Origin: Betaproteobacteria bacterium
GTDB lineage: Bacteria > Pseudomonadota > Gammaproteobacteria > Burkholderiales > UBA9220
Reading direction: 5' to 3'
Assembly: GCA_003519965.1 (NCBI GenBank)
Contig: DOVS01000267.1
Coordinates: 1-6,462, forward strand
DNA: 6,462 nt
Shown here: positions 1-6,145 of the stretch, one piece after another
Position numbering within the stretch: the stretch's first letter is position 1
Layout: each line of letters opens with the position of its first letter
Program-made: the position numbers and the translations under genes
Notes under the pieces: generated by a model
The model's input: the letters and a program-made list of their open reading frames with translations, nothing else
The model's database searches: none
What the model was told of the DNA's origin: nothing

Positions 1-256
1 CTGCGCCACCGGCCACCCCAGCTTCGTCATGTCCGCCTCCTTCACCAACCAGGTGCTAGCCCAGATCGAGCTATGGGGCCATCCCGATCAATACGAAAAC
101 AAAGTCTATGTACTGCCCAAGCAATTAGACGAAAAAGTCGCACGGCTGCATCTCAAGAAAATCGGCGCGCACCTGACTACGCTGACCGCCGCACAAGCGA
201 CGTACATCGGCATCCCGGAAAACGGCCCCTATAAGCCGGACTACTACCGTTACTGA
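1..256 (+). CDS. ahcY: S-adenosylhomocysteine hydrolase (adenosylhomocysteinase), C-terminal part
   Basis: The reading frame enters from the left edge (first full codon at base 2) and ends at TGA 254-256, so only the last 84 residues are present. The enzyme reversibly splits S-adenosylhomocysteine into adenosine and homocysteine in the cytosol, clearing the product inhibitor of methyltransferases. The visible part is the highly conserved C-terminus of the family: [21 protein letters not shown], then ELW, a [13 protein letters not shown] segment, and the terminal [10 protein letters not shown]. In this family the C-terminal Lys and Tyr reach into the NAD site of the neighbouring subunit; both are kept here, while the usual His of KPDHYRY is Tyr. 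metF begins 24 nt downstream on the same strand, which suggests co-transcription within a methionine/SAM-cycle operon. Identification is secure; the N-terminal catalytic and Rossmann parts lie outside the window. Confidence 0.97.
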   Translation, partial: CATGHPSFVMSASFTNQVLAQIELWGHPDQYENKVYVLPKQLDEKVARLHLKKIGAHLTTLTAAQATYIGIPENGPYKPDYYRY

Positions 257-280
257 TTTCTCCGCCAACTAACGCCTTGG

Positions 281-1132
281 ATGGAAACGATGACTACGCG
301 CAAACCCAGCTTCAGTTTTGAGTTTTTCCCACCCAAAACCCCGGCGGGGATGGAAAAGCTGCGCACGACGCGCAAGCAGCTCGCCCAACTGCGCCCCGAG
401 TTTTTTTCGGTGACTTACGGCGCCGGCGGCACCACCCGCGACCGCACCCTGGAAACGGTGCTGGAAATTCAGGCGGAAGGATTCGAGGCGGCGCCCCATT
501 TATCCTGCATCGGCGCCACGCCGGACAGCTTGCGCGAGCTGCTCGACGACTACCGCCAACGCGGCATCACGCGTATCGTGGCGTTGCGCGGCGACCTGCC
601 CTCGGGCATGGTGGAAACCGGCGAATTCCGCTACGCCGCTGATCTCGTCGCATTCATCCGGCGGGAATACGGCAATCAGTTCCGCCTGGAAATCGCCGCC
701 TATCCCGAAACCCATCCCGAAGCCCGCTCCGCCCGCGACGGTTTGATTAACTTCAAACGCAAGGCGGACGCCGGCGCCGACTCCGCCATCACCCAATATT
801 TCTACAACGCCGACGCCTACTTCCATTTCGTCGACGAGTGCGAGGCGCTAGGCGTCGCCCTGCCCATCATTCCCGGCATCATGCCCATCTACAACTACAC
901 CCAGCTAGCGCGCTTTTCCGACGCCTGCGGCGCGGAAATCCCGCGCTGGATGCGCAAAAAGCTCGAAGACTACGGCGACGACGACCTGCCGTCGATTCAC
1001 GCCTTCGGCCTCGACGTCGTTACGGCCCTATGCGATAAGCTGCTGCGCCATGGTGCGCCGGGGCTGCACTTCTATACACTCAACCAATCGGCCATCGTCT
1101 CCACCCTCTGGCAGCGGCTGGGACTTCGCTAA
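281..1132 (+). CDS. metF: 5,10-methylenetetrahydrofolate reductase
   Basis: This cytosolic FAD enzyme reduces 5,10-methylene-THF to 5-methyl-THF, the methyl donor for homocysteine remethylation to methionine. The 283 residues are close to the usual bacterial length (about 290) and fill one TIM-barrel domain. Visible family motifs are FSFEFFPPKT (residues 11-20, with Glu14 matching the catalytic Glu28 of E. coli MetF), SVTYGAGGTTRDRT (43-56), HLSCIGAT (73-80), ALRGD (101-105, Asp105 near the flavin), AAYPETHPEA (139-148), KADAGADSAITQYFY (161-175, Gln172 at the folate site), IPGIMPI (197-203) and HFYTLNQS (263-270). There is no eukaryotic-type regulatory domain. ATG 281 and the in-frame ATG at 290 are both possible starts; neither has a strong ribosome binding site. 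It lies 24 nt after ahcY, and a hairpin with a T-run follows it, so it may be the last gene of that operon. Confidence 0.97.
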   Translation: METMTTRKPSFSFEFFPPKTPAGMEKLRTTRKQLAQLRPEFFSVTYGAGGTTRDRTLETVLEIQAEGFEAAPHLSCIGATPDSLRELLDDYRQRGITRIVALRGDLPSGMVETGEFRYAADLVAFIRREYGNQFRLEIAAYPETHPEARSARDGLINFKRKADAGADSAITQYFYNADAYFHFVDECEALGVALPIIPGIMPIYNYTQLARFSDACGAEIPRWMRKKLEDYGDDDLPSIHAFGLDVVTALCDKLLRHGAPGLHFYTLNQSAIVSTLWQRLGLR

Positions 1133-1137
1133 GCGCC

Positions 1138-1153
1138 CGCCGCCAACGCGGCG
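1138..1153 (+). other. GC hairpin just after the metF stop codon
   Basis: CGCCGC (1138-1143) and GCGGCG (1148-1153) form a perfect 6-bp inverted repeat around a 4-nt CAAC loop, starting 5 nt after the metF stop. No T-run follows directly, so alone it is not a classic terminator. It could protect the 3' end of the ahcY-metF transcript or assist the second hairpin a few bases downstream. In such GC-rich sequence a short perfect stem can also arise by chance. Confidence 0.4.
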
Positions 1154-1159
1154 TGCGTT

Positions 1160-1189
1160 CCAGCGTTCATTGCCCGCTGGCGTCTTTTT
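1160..1189 (+). terminator. Candidate Rho-independent terminator after metF
   Basis: CCAGCG (1160-1165) and CGCTGG (1175-1180) form a perfect 6-bp stem with a 9-nt loop. After a 4-nt spacer (CGTC) comes a run of five T (1185-1189). The location, between metF and the next gene on the same strand, fits a terminator separating methyl-cycle genes from the cyclase operon. The stem is short and the T-run is displaced from it, so it may be weak or partial and allow read-through. Confidence 0.45.
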
Positions 1190-1198
1190 CCATACCAT
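1170..1198 (+). promoter_or_regulatory. Weak candidate promoter for the cyclase operon
   Basis: TTGCCC (1170-1175) and TACCAT (1193-1198) each match the sigma-70 -35 and -10 consensus at four of six positions, with 17 nt between them. The expected transcription start, about 7 nt after the -10 box, falls on or beside the cyclase ATG at 1205, which would give a leaderless or nearly leaderless mRNA. This would explain why no Shine-Dalgarno sequence precedes the gene. The box overlaps the candidate terminator. The match is weak and could be chance. Confidence 0.25.
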
Positions 1199-1204
1199 GC
1201 GCAT

Positions 1205-3037
1205 ATGGTGCGCCGCCTTGTTAGCCCGCTCGTCGTCTTCGCCCTCTGCACCCTGCTCGCGGCGGGAGCCGAACTGTTCTTTTTCCACCGGCTAACGCCG
1301 CTGGAAAACCGCCTGTCGGATAGCTTCGTTCGCCGCCACGCCCGCGACCGCAAGCCCGATTCCAGCATTATCGTCGTTGACATCGACGAGCGCAGCCTGG
1401 CGAAAATGGAAAAGTTCGCCGGCCGCTGGCCATGGCCGCGCGCGGTGCACGGCGAACTTGTCGCCGGCATTGAAAAACAACATCCCAAGGCCATCGTATT
1501 CGACATCCTCTTCTCCGAACCCGACATCTACCGTCGCCAAAGCGACGCCTACTTTAACCAAGTCCTCGGCGCTACCCGCAACACCTTCCTCCCCATTTTA
1601 CGCCAGAATCCCGCGGACGACGCCCGCGGCGTGCTATTGCGCAGCCTGGCGCCCGCCTTCGGCCTCCCCGCCGACAGCGGCGCGCCCGACGCGCGGGCGA
1701 TGCTGCTGCTGCCGTGGGTCGTAAATGCAAAAAACTGGCGGCTCGGCGCAATTAATTTCCTCGCTGACAACGACGGCGTCGGACGGCGTTACGCCATCTA
1801 CCTCCCCGTCCACGGCTGGCGCATCCCCTCGCTGCCGGCGCGCGTCGCCGCTTTCCTGGGCTATCCGCTTCCCAAGCAGCCGTCGATCATTCTCAATTGG
1901 CGCGGCCCCGCCTTTAGTTATCCTCATGTTTCCTATGGCGATATAATCGAGGATTTCAATCGCCGCCACCCACGGCGCAACCCGCACGAATTCACCGGTA
2001 AAATCGTTATTATCGGCGCAACCGCCTCGGGGCTGCACGACCTGCGCGCCACGCCCGTCAGCAGCCTGTACCCGGCGGTGGAAATTCTCGCCACCGCGAT
2101 AGATAATTTAAAGCACGGCGATTTTCTGCGCACCGCGCCGCCCGTCATCCCCTTCCTAATCGCGCTAATGCTTGTGGGCGGCTTGCTGGCGGCGTTCGAA
2201 CGCCGCCGCCACCCGGTCGCAATCGGCGCGGCGCTGCTGGCGGCAACAGCGGCGCTGCTGGCGGCCAGCAACCTCGCCCTCGATCGCCGGCTCTTGCTTC
2301 CGATACTGACCCCGGTGATTTTCGCCTGGACATTTTATTTCGCCGCCGCCCTCCACGCTTACCTGAGAGAGCGCCAGGCGCGGGAACACACCATCCGCAC
2401 ATTCAACCGCTTTCTCGATCCCCGCGTCGTGAAAACCCTAGTCGGGCGGGGGGAAGACATGCGCACCCTCAGTGGAAAAAACTGCGAACTGACCGTGCTG
2501 TTTTCCGACATTCGTGGATTCACCGCCTTATCGGAACAGCACACCGCGCAAGCAATCGTGGCGTTGCTCAATCGCTATTTCAGCCGGCAAGTCACCGTCA
2601 TCTTCCGCCACGGCGGCACCCTGGATAAATTCATCGGCGACGCCGTCATGGCCTTTTGGGGCGCGCCTGCGGACGATGGCCGGCAAGCGGAGCACGCCGT
2701 CGCTTGCGCCCTGGACATGGCGGACACGCTGGCGGCGTTCCGGCGGGAGCTCGGCGCGGCGGGCGCCGCCTTCGATATCGGCATCGGCATCCACACCGGT
2801 CCGGCGGTGGTGGGATTTATCGGCTCGGCGCAGCGCCAGGACTACACCGCCATCGGCGACACCGTCAACCTCGCCAGCCGGATCGAGGGACAAACCAAAG
2901 GCGTCGGCCGCATTCTGGTTTCCGCGGCCACCCGTCAACGTTGCGGCGAGGCGTTTGACTTTATCGACCACGGCTTTTATAAAGTCAAAGGAAGAAGCCA
3001 GGAAGTTCAATTGTTTGAACCGTCGAGGAAATCATGA
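1205..3037 (+). CDS. CHASE2-domain membrane adenylate cyclase (class III)
   Basis: This 610-residue membrane sensor most likely makes cAMP from ATP in response to an extracytoplasmic signal. In order it has an N-terminal membrane helix (about residues 5-27), a periplasmic CHASE2 domain (about 30-310, with IIVVDIDERSL, GRWPWPRAVHGEL, KAIVFDILFSEPD and the closing TGKIVIIGATASGLHDL), three membrane helices (about 312-330, 337-356 and 362-386), a short linker ending NRFLDPRVVKTL, and a C-terminal cyclase domain (about 425-605). Both metal-binding aspartates are present (Asp435 in FSDIRGF, Asp479 in FIGDAVMAFWG), as are Lys475 and Thr548 at the purine-selecting positions and Asn555 and Arg559 (NLASR) for the transition state. 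Lys plus Thr points to ATP rather than GTP. The frame is open back to the metF stop, but ATG 1205 is the first usable start; no Shine-Dalgarno is seen. Its stop overlaps the next gene's ATG by 4 nt. The CHASE2 ligand is unknown. Confidence 0.93.
   Translation: MVRRLVSPLVVFALCTLLAAGAELFFFHRLTPLENRLSDSFVRRHARDRKPDSSIIVVDIDERSLAKMEKFAGRWPWPRAVHGELVAGIEKQHPKAIVFDILFSEPDIYRRQSDAYFNQVLGATRNTFLPILRQNPADDARGVLLRSLAPAFGLPADSGAPDARAMLLLPWVVNAKNWRLGAINFLADNDGVGRRYAIYLPVHGWRIPSLPARVAAFLGYPLPKQPSIILNWRGPAFSYPHVSYGDIIEDFNRRHPRRNPHEFTGKIVIIGATASGLHDLRATPVSSLYPAVEILATAIDNLKHGDFLRTAPPVIPFLIALMLVGGLLAAFERRRHPVAIGAALLAATAALLAASNLALDRRLLLPILTPVIFAWTFYFAAALHAYLRERQAREHTIRTFNRFLDPRVVKTLVGRGEDMRTLSGKNCELTVLFSDIRGFTALSEQHTAQAIVALLNRYFSRQVTVIFRHGGTLDKFIGDAVMAFWGAPADDGRQAEHAVACALDMADTLAAFRRELGAAGAAFDIGIGIHTGPAVVGFIGSAQRQDYTAIGDTVNLASRIEGQTKGVGRILVSAATRQRCGEAFDFIDHGFYKVKGRSQEVQLFEPSRKS
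3025..3030 (+). promoter_or_regulatory. Ribosome binding site for the SH3-domain gene
   Basis: GAGGAA lies 3 nt before the ATG at 3034 (up to 6-7 nt counted from the GAGG core), inside the last codons of the cyclase gene. It is the clearest Shine-Dalgarno in this operon and fixes the start of the SH3-domain protein at the ATGA overlap. Confidence 0.7.
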
Positions 3038-3591
3038 ATCCCTTCCGGTTGCTATTGCCCGCCTTGCTCGTCTTCGCCGCCGCGCCCGCCACCGCCGCCG
3101 GCCCGGCGGCCACCGTCAAATCGGTGACGTTGCGAAAAGCGCCGTTCATCGACGCGGCAGCCGTCGCCCGCCTGCCGCGGCAGACGCGCGTGACCGTTAT
3201 TAAGCGCCAGGGCGCGTGGACGAAAGTCCACACGACCGATGACCGGCGCGGTTGGCTGCGCATGTTGGATCTCGATTTCGGCGAAAACGCCAAAAAAGGC
3301 GATAGCGGTCTCGGCGCGCTGCTCAACGTCGCCCGCACCGGCAGCAGCGGCATGACCGTCGCCACCGGCGTACGCGGCCTGTCCGAAGAAGACTTAACAT
3401 CGGCCCGCCCCAACCCGGCGGCGTTGAAACAGCTCGACCGCTACACGGTCAGCGCGGCGCAAGCGCGCCGCTTCGCCCGCCGCGCGCGGCTGCAAACGCA
3501 AAACATCCATTACCTGGCCGCCCCCTCGGGCGAAACGGGCAATGCGTCCGCGCCCGCCGATAGCGCCGCACCCTTTGGGGATTTGCCATGA
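3034..3591 (+). CDS. Secreted bacterial SH3-domain protein
   Basis: The 185-residue product starts with a Sec signal peptide: basic MNPFR, a hydrophobic core LLLPALLVFAAAP, and a likely cleavage site near TAA/GP (about residue 22). A bacterial SH3 (SH3b-type) domain follows at about 26-80: VKSVTLRKAPF, then a RVTVIKRQGAWTKVHT strand pair, and GWLRMLDL at the end. Such domains bind peptidoglycan stem peptides or proteins in the envelope. Residues 84-160 match no domain I can name; they include a Gly/Ser-rich stretch, VATGVRGLSEEDL (109-121) and a basic stretch ARRFARRARLQ (143-153). The tail (163-185) is Ala/Pro/Ser-rich and probably disordered. The gene overlaps both the upstream cyclase and the downstream protease by 4 nt (ATGA), so it is almost certainly co-expressed with them. 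A periplasmic role as substrate, adaptor or ligand-presenting partner of the CHASE2 sensor or the protease is inference. Confidence 0.85.
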   Translation: MNPFRLLLPALLVFAAAPATAAGPAATVKSVTLRKAPFIDAAAVARLPRQTRVTVIKRQGAWTKVHTTDDRRGWLRMLDLDFGENAKKGDSGLGALLNVARTGSSGMTVATGVRGLSEEDLTSARPNPAALKQLDRYTVSAAQARRFARRARLQTQNIHYLAAPSGETGNASAPADSAAPFGDLP

Positions 3592-4427
3592 AGCGCATCA
3601 CGCCATGGATACTCGCCGCCGTCCTGCTGTCTCTTCCCTTATCCGGGAGCGGCTTCCAGCTCAACCTCAATAAAATCGGCGGCATCCTGCAAAAAGCGCG
3701 GCAAGCCGGCAGTGAAGTGAGCACGGCCCAAGAAGAGCGGATCGGCGCGGGAATCGCGGCCAATTTACTTGGCGCCGCGCCCTTGGTGCGCGACCCGGCG
3801 CTACAACGCTATGTCAACGACGTCGGGCGCTGGCTCACGCTCCATACCAGCCGGCCCGACCTGCCATGGCGCTTCGGTGTGCTGGACACCGGCGACATCA
3901 ACGCCTTCGCCGCGCCGGGCGGCTACGTTTTCATTACCCGCGGACTCTTATTACGCCTGCATAGCGAGGCCGAATTGGCGGGCGTGCTGGCCCATGAAAT
4001 CGCCCATGTCCTGAAAAAACACCACCTGCGCGCCATCGAAAAAAACGCCAGAATGGGCATTCTCGCCGATGTGCTGCATGTGGCGGCGCAAGACAACCGC
4101 CACAACGAATCCCTGCAAAAAGTCATCGGCGCCGGCACCGAGCTTTACGCCCGCGGGCTGGACAAGGACGACGAATATCAGGCCGACCGGATGGGCGTCG
4201 TTATCGCCGCCCGCGCCGGTTACGATCCCTTCGCCCTGCCGGCGGTTCTGCAAACGCTGGAAAAAATCAATCCGCACGACAGTGCATTCGCGCTAATGTT
4301 CAAGACCCATCCGACCGCGGAAAACCGGCTGCGCGCCCTCAATGCAACCATGGGCGAGCGGCTCGACCGCTACGGCCGCCAGACGGAAGGCGCCGCCCGG
4401 TTCGTGCGCCATGTCCACCCGCGCTGA
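3588..4427 (+). CDS. Secreted M48-family zinc metalloprotease
   Basis: This 279-residue zinc peptidase resembles the periplasmic M48 proteases of the LoiP/YcaL/BepA group, which clear damaged or misassembled envelope proteins. It has an N-terminal signal sequence (MKR plus a hydrophobic core to about residue 18). The catalytic motif is HEIAH at 136-140 (His136 and His140 bind zinc, Glu137 is the base), and Glu196 in DDEYQADRMG is the expected third zinc ligand. Other M48 landmarks are NAFAAPGGYVFITRGLL (105-121) before the active site and FKTHPTAENRLRAL (238-251) near the end. There is no TPR region as in BepA and no membrane helix as in HtpX. LSGS (18-21) looks like a lipobox whose Cys is Ser, so it is probably soluble rather than a lipoprotein. 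A GGGG (3577-3580) 7 nt before the ATG serves as ribosome binding site. The start overlaps the SH3 gene stop by 4 nt, and it is the last gene of the operon. Confidence 0.93.
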   Translation: MKRITPWILAAVLLSLPLSGSGFQLNLNKIGGILQKARQAGSEVSTAQEERIGAGIAANLLGAAPLVRDPALQRYVNDVGRWLTLHTSRPDLPWRFGVLDTGDINAFAAPGGYVFITRGLLLRLHSEAELAGVLAHEIAHVLKKHHLRAIEKNARMGILADVLHVAAQDNRHNESLQKVIGAGTELYARGLDKDDEYQADRMGVVIAARAGYDPFALPAVLQTLEKINPHDSAFALMFKTHPTAENRLRALNATMGERLDRYGRQTEGAARFVRHVHPR

Positions 4428-4535
4428 GTGAAGCAATCCGTCCTCCGCGCCGTCCGGTTTGGCAAAACGATCCGTTCGCCAGCGCCCCGCTCTGTCGAAA
4501 ACGCCGCACGAAAAACGGCAACGGGGCATGGGCGC
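4428..4535. other. Convergent intergenic gap
   Basis: These 108 nt lie between the ends of the M48 protease gene (+) and the TtcA-family gene (-). I find no convincing coding frame and no stem followed by a T-run on either strand. A 5-T run exists on the minus strand (AAAAA at about 4511-4515 on plus), but no stem of useful length ends next to it. Termination here may depend on Rho or occur outside the gap. Confidence 0.5.
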
Positions 4536-5309
4536 CTACCCAGCGTCCTCGGCGTGAAACCCCTTGCCGCGCATCAGCGGCCGCAGCGCCGTGCGCAAGC
4601 TGGGAAAAACCTTCGGATTCGCCGCCTCCAACTGCGCAAGCCATTGCTTCATATGCATCCGCTCGGTGGGCGCGGCAAAGCAGGCGGGGCAATTTTCCTG
4701 AATGACCGGCAACGCGGCGCTGTTGGCGAATGCCGCGGTCTGCCGTTCGCGGGCGTACACCAAGGGACGAATCACCCGAATATCCCCCCGGTCGTTTAAA
4801 TAATGGGCTTGCATAGTACGCAGCTTGCCGCCGTAACACGCGCTCATCAGAAACGTTTCCGCCGCGTCGTCCAAATGCTGCGCCAGCGCCAGCACCGGGT
4901 AGCCCTCGCGCCGCGCTGCGCCATACAACATGCCGCGCCGCATGCGCGAGCAAAAGGCGCAAAATGAACTCCCCGCTTTCATCGATTGCTTGGCCTGCTC
5001 GACAACGGGAAAGCTTTCATAGAAATAGGGAACGCCCAAGGCCGTAACATACGCCTTCAATGGCGAAGGATCGAAATCGGGCGCTTGAGGATCGACCGTC
5101 GCCACCGCCAGCTCGAAACGAACAGGGGCTTTGGCCCGTAACTCCAGCAACACATGCAGCAACGACAAACTATCCTTGCCGCCGGACAGCCCTAGCAGCA
5201 CGCGATCGCCATCGCGGATCATCGCGAAATCGCCGATCGCTTTTCCCGCCGCGCTCAGCAGAGAACGGGGCGGCTTTACCGGCCCCGCCGCATGCACCGG
5301 CGCACTCAT
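4536..5309 (-). CDS. ttcA: tRNA 2-thiocytidine synthetase TtcA-family protein (PP-loop ATPase)
   Basis: TtcA thiolates C32 of certain tRNAs, using ATP to activate the base and an Fe-S cluster held by three cysteines. From the start chosen here (ATG at 5309) the product is 257 residues. It shows IGDFAMIRDGDRVLLGLSGG with the PP-loop SGGKDS (residues 42-47), FCAFCSRMRRGMLYG with the CxxC pair (Cys117, Cys120), QHLDDAAET (144-152), YGGKLRTM (159-166), VIRPL (179-183) and NCPAC (206-210), whose last Cys matches the third cluster ligand. The order is collinear with E. coli TtcA, but the long C-terminal tail of that 311-residue protein is missing. The frame also opens at ATG 5417, adding 36 residues that do not resemble the family and overlapping the upstream gene by 26 nt; I prefer 5309, which has GGGGGCG upstream. 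A divergent TtcA-like thiolase is the alternative. Confidence 0.88.
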   Translation of the reverse strand: MSAPVHAAGPVKPPRSLLSAAGKAIGDFAMIRDGDRVLLGLSGGKDSLSLLHVLLELRAKAPVRFELAVATVDPQAPDFDPSPLKAYVTALGVPYFYESFPVVEQAKQSMKAGSSFCAFCSRMRRGMLYGAARREGYPVLALAQHLDDAAETFLMSACYGGKLRTMQAHYLNDRGDIRVIRPLVYARERQTAAFANSAALPVIQENCPACFAAPTERMHMKQWLAQLEAANPKVFPSLRTALRPLMRGKGFHAEDAG

Positions 5310-5395
5310 GCGCGCCCCCGCGCCGTCGGCCACAATAAGCGCCACGCCGCCGACGCAACGCGACCCATCGCATTCAACCGTGAGGCGCCGGTCAT
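5306..5395 (-). CDS. Possible 29-residue peptide between pteridine reductase and ttcA
   Basis: On the minus strand the pteridine reductase stop (TGA 5394-5392) lies inside ATGA, whose ATG (5395-5393) opens a 29-codon frame. That frame ends at TGA 5308-5306, itself inside the ATGA of the preferred ttcA start (5309). A GGAG sits 9 nt before its ATG. The peptide begins MTGASRLNAMGRVASAAWRL, is basic (five Arg, no acidic residue) and has a short hydrophobic Trp/Leu stretch. I recognise no family. It could be a real small protein, a bridge that lets ribosomes re-initiate at ttcA, or a chance frame in GC-rich DNA. The double ATGA link is the only support. Confidence 0.35.
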   Translation of the reverse strand: MTGASRLNAMGRVASAAWRLLWPTARGRA

Positions 5396-6135
5396 AAGGC
5401 CGCGCTCCGGCCGCCATCCACCGGGAGAATCACGCCGGTGACATAGGCGGCGTCATTGATTAAAAACACCGCGGCGCGCGCAATATCTTCCGGGCTTCCC
5501 TCCCGTTTCAGCAAGGTATGCGCGACAATGCGGCGGCGCTCCTGGTCGTCGAAAGCGGGATCTTCCTCGGGCCACAAAATCGGGCCAGGGGCAATCGCGT
5601 TAACCCGCACCGCCGGTCCCAACTCGTGAGCCAGCGACTTGGTCAGCGCCACCACGCCCGCCTTGCCGATGCTGTACACCACATAACTTTTCATGGGACG
5701 TTCGGCGTGAATGTCGGCGATATTCACGATACAGCCGTGGCTATGCCGCAATGCCGCGGCGGCGGCTTGAGACAAAAAAAGCGGCGCTTTCAGATTGATG
5801 CCGATCAGATCCTGCCAATCCTGTTCGCTAATGTGTCCCACGGCAGTCGGATAAAAGCTAGAGGCGTTATTAATCAACACATCCAACCGGCCGAAGCGCG
5901 CCACCACCGCCGCCACCAGCGCCGGCAATTGTTCAGTATGGTGCAAGTCGCCTTGCACCAGGGCCGCGGTATCGGCGCGCTGTCGATTCAGTTCGCCGCA
6001 CAACGCCTCCGCCTCGTCGCGGGACGCGCGGTAATGAATCATGACGTCTGCGCCCAGAGCGTGCAAACGCCGCGCAATCGCCGCGCCCACGCGCTTGGCG
6101 CCGCCCGTAATCAATATGACTTTACCTTGCATCAT
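5392..6135 (-). CDS. folM: Pteridine reductase (FolM/PTR1-type short-chain dehydrogenase)
   Basis: This 247-residue SDR most likely uses NADPH to reduce dihydropterins (dihydromonapterin, dihydrobiopterin or dihydrofolate) to the tetrahydro form in the cytosol. The cofactor motif TGGAKRVG (residues 10-17), with Lys/Arg in the loop, is typical of the NADPH-dependent pteridine reductases. LINNASSFYPT (88-97) carries the NNA structural motif. The catalytic Tyr154 and Lys158 (YSIGK) are in place, and Asp141 sits exactly 13 residues before the Tyr, where most SDRs have Ser; Asp at this position is the mark of PTR1-like enzymes. VRVNAIAPGPILWPE (177-190) and the C-terminal GVILPVDGG are also family traits. 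AGGGGA (6145-6140) is a good ribosome binding site; ATG 6135 or the adjacent ATG 6132 may be the start. It leads an operon with ttcA downstream. A generic SDR of other specificity is less likely. Confidence 0.9.
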   Translation of the reverse strand: MMQGKVILITGGAKRVGAAIARRLHALGADVMIHYRASRDEAEALCGELNRQRADTAALVQGDLHHTEQLPALVAAVVARFGRLDVLINNASSFYPTAVGHISEQDWQDLIGINLKAPLFLSQAAAAALRHSHGCIVNIADIHAERPMKSYVVYSIGKAGVVALTKSLAHELGPAVRVNAIAPGPILWPEEDPAFDDQERRRIVAHTLLKREGSPEDIARAAVFLINDAAYVTGVILPVDGGRSAAL

Positions 6136-6139
6136 GGTT

Positions 6140-6145
6140 TCCCCT
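6140..6145 (-). promoter_or_regulatory. Ribosome binding site of the pteridine reductase gene
   Basis: Read on the minus strand, AGGGGA ends 4 nt before ATG 6135 and 7 nt before the tandem ATG 6132. The spacing suits either start codon. Confidence 0.6.

Noticed and set aside
257..280. Possible SAM or SAH riboswitch near the methyl-cycle genes
   Set aside because: Only 24 nt separate ahcY and metF, far too short for these aptamers; the region before ahcY is outside the window.
2514..3203. 229-codon plus-strand frame inside the cyclase and SH3 genes
   Set aside because: It is a +1 shadow of the recognisable cyclase domain; the product is Ser/Arg/Pro-rich and low in complexity.
4428..4535. Bidirectional terminator between the convergent genes
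   Set aside because: TGGG/CCCA around 4529-4542 is a 4-bp stem only, and the minus-strand T5 run is not next to any adequate stem.
4339..4962. 207-codon open frame on the minus strand
   Set aside because: It lies across the M48 gene end, the gap and the ttcA gene in another frame; its product is Arg/Gly/Ala-rich with no family signature, as expected for shadow frames in GC-rich coding DNA.
5310..5417. N-terminal extension of TtcA from ATG 5417
   Set aside because: The extra 36 residues show no similarity to TtcA N-termini, overlap the pteridine reductase gene by 26 nt and lack a good ribosome binding site. The start at 5309 is better supported, though not proven.
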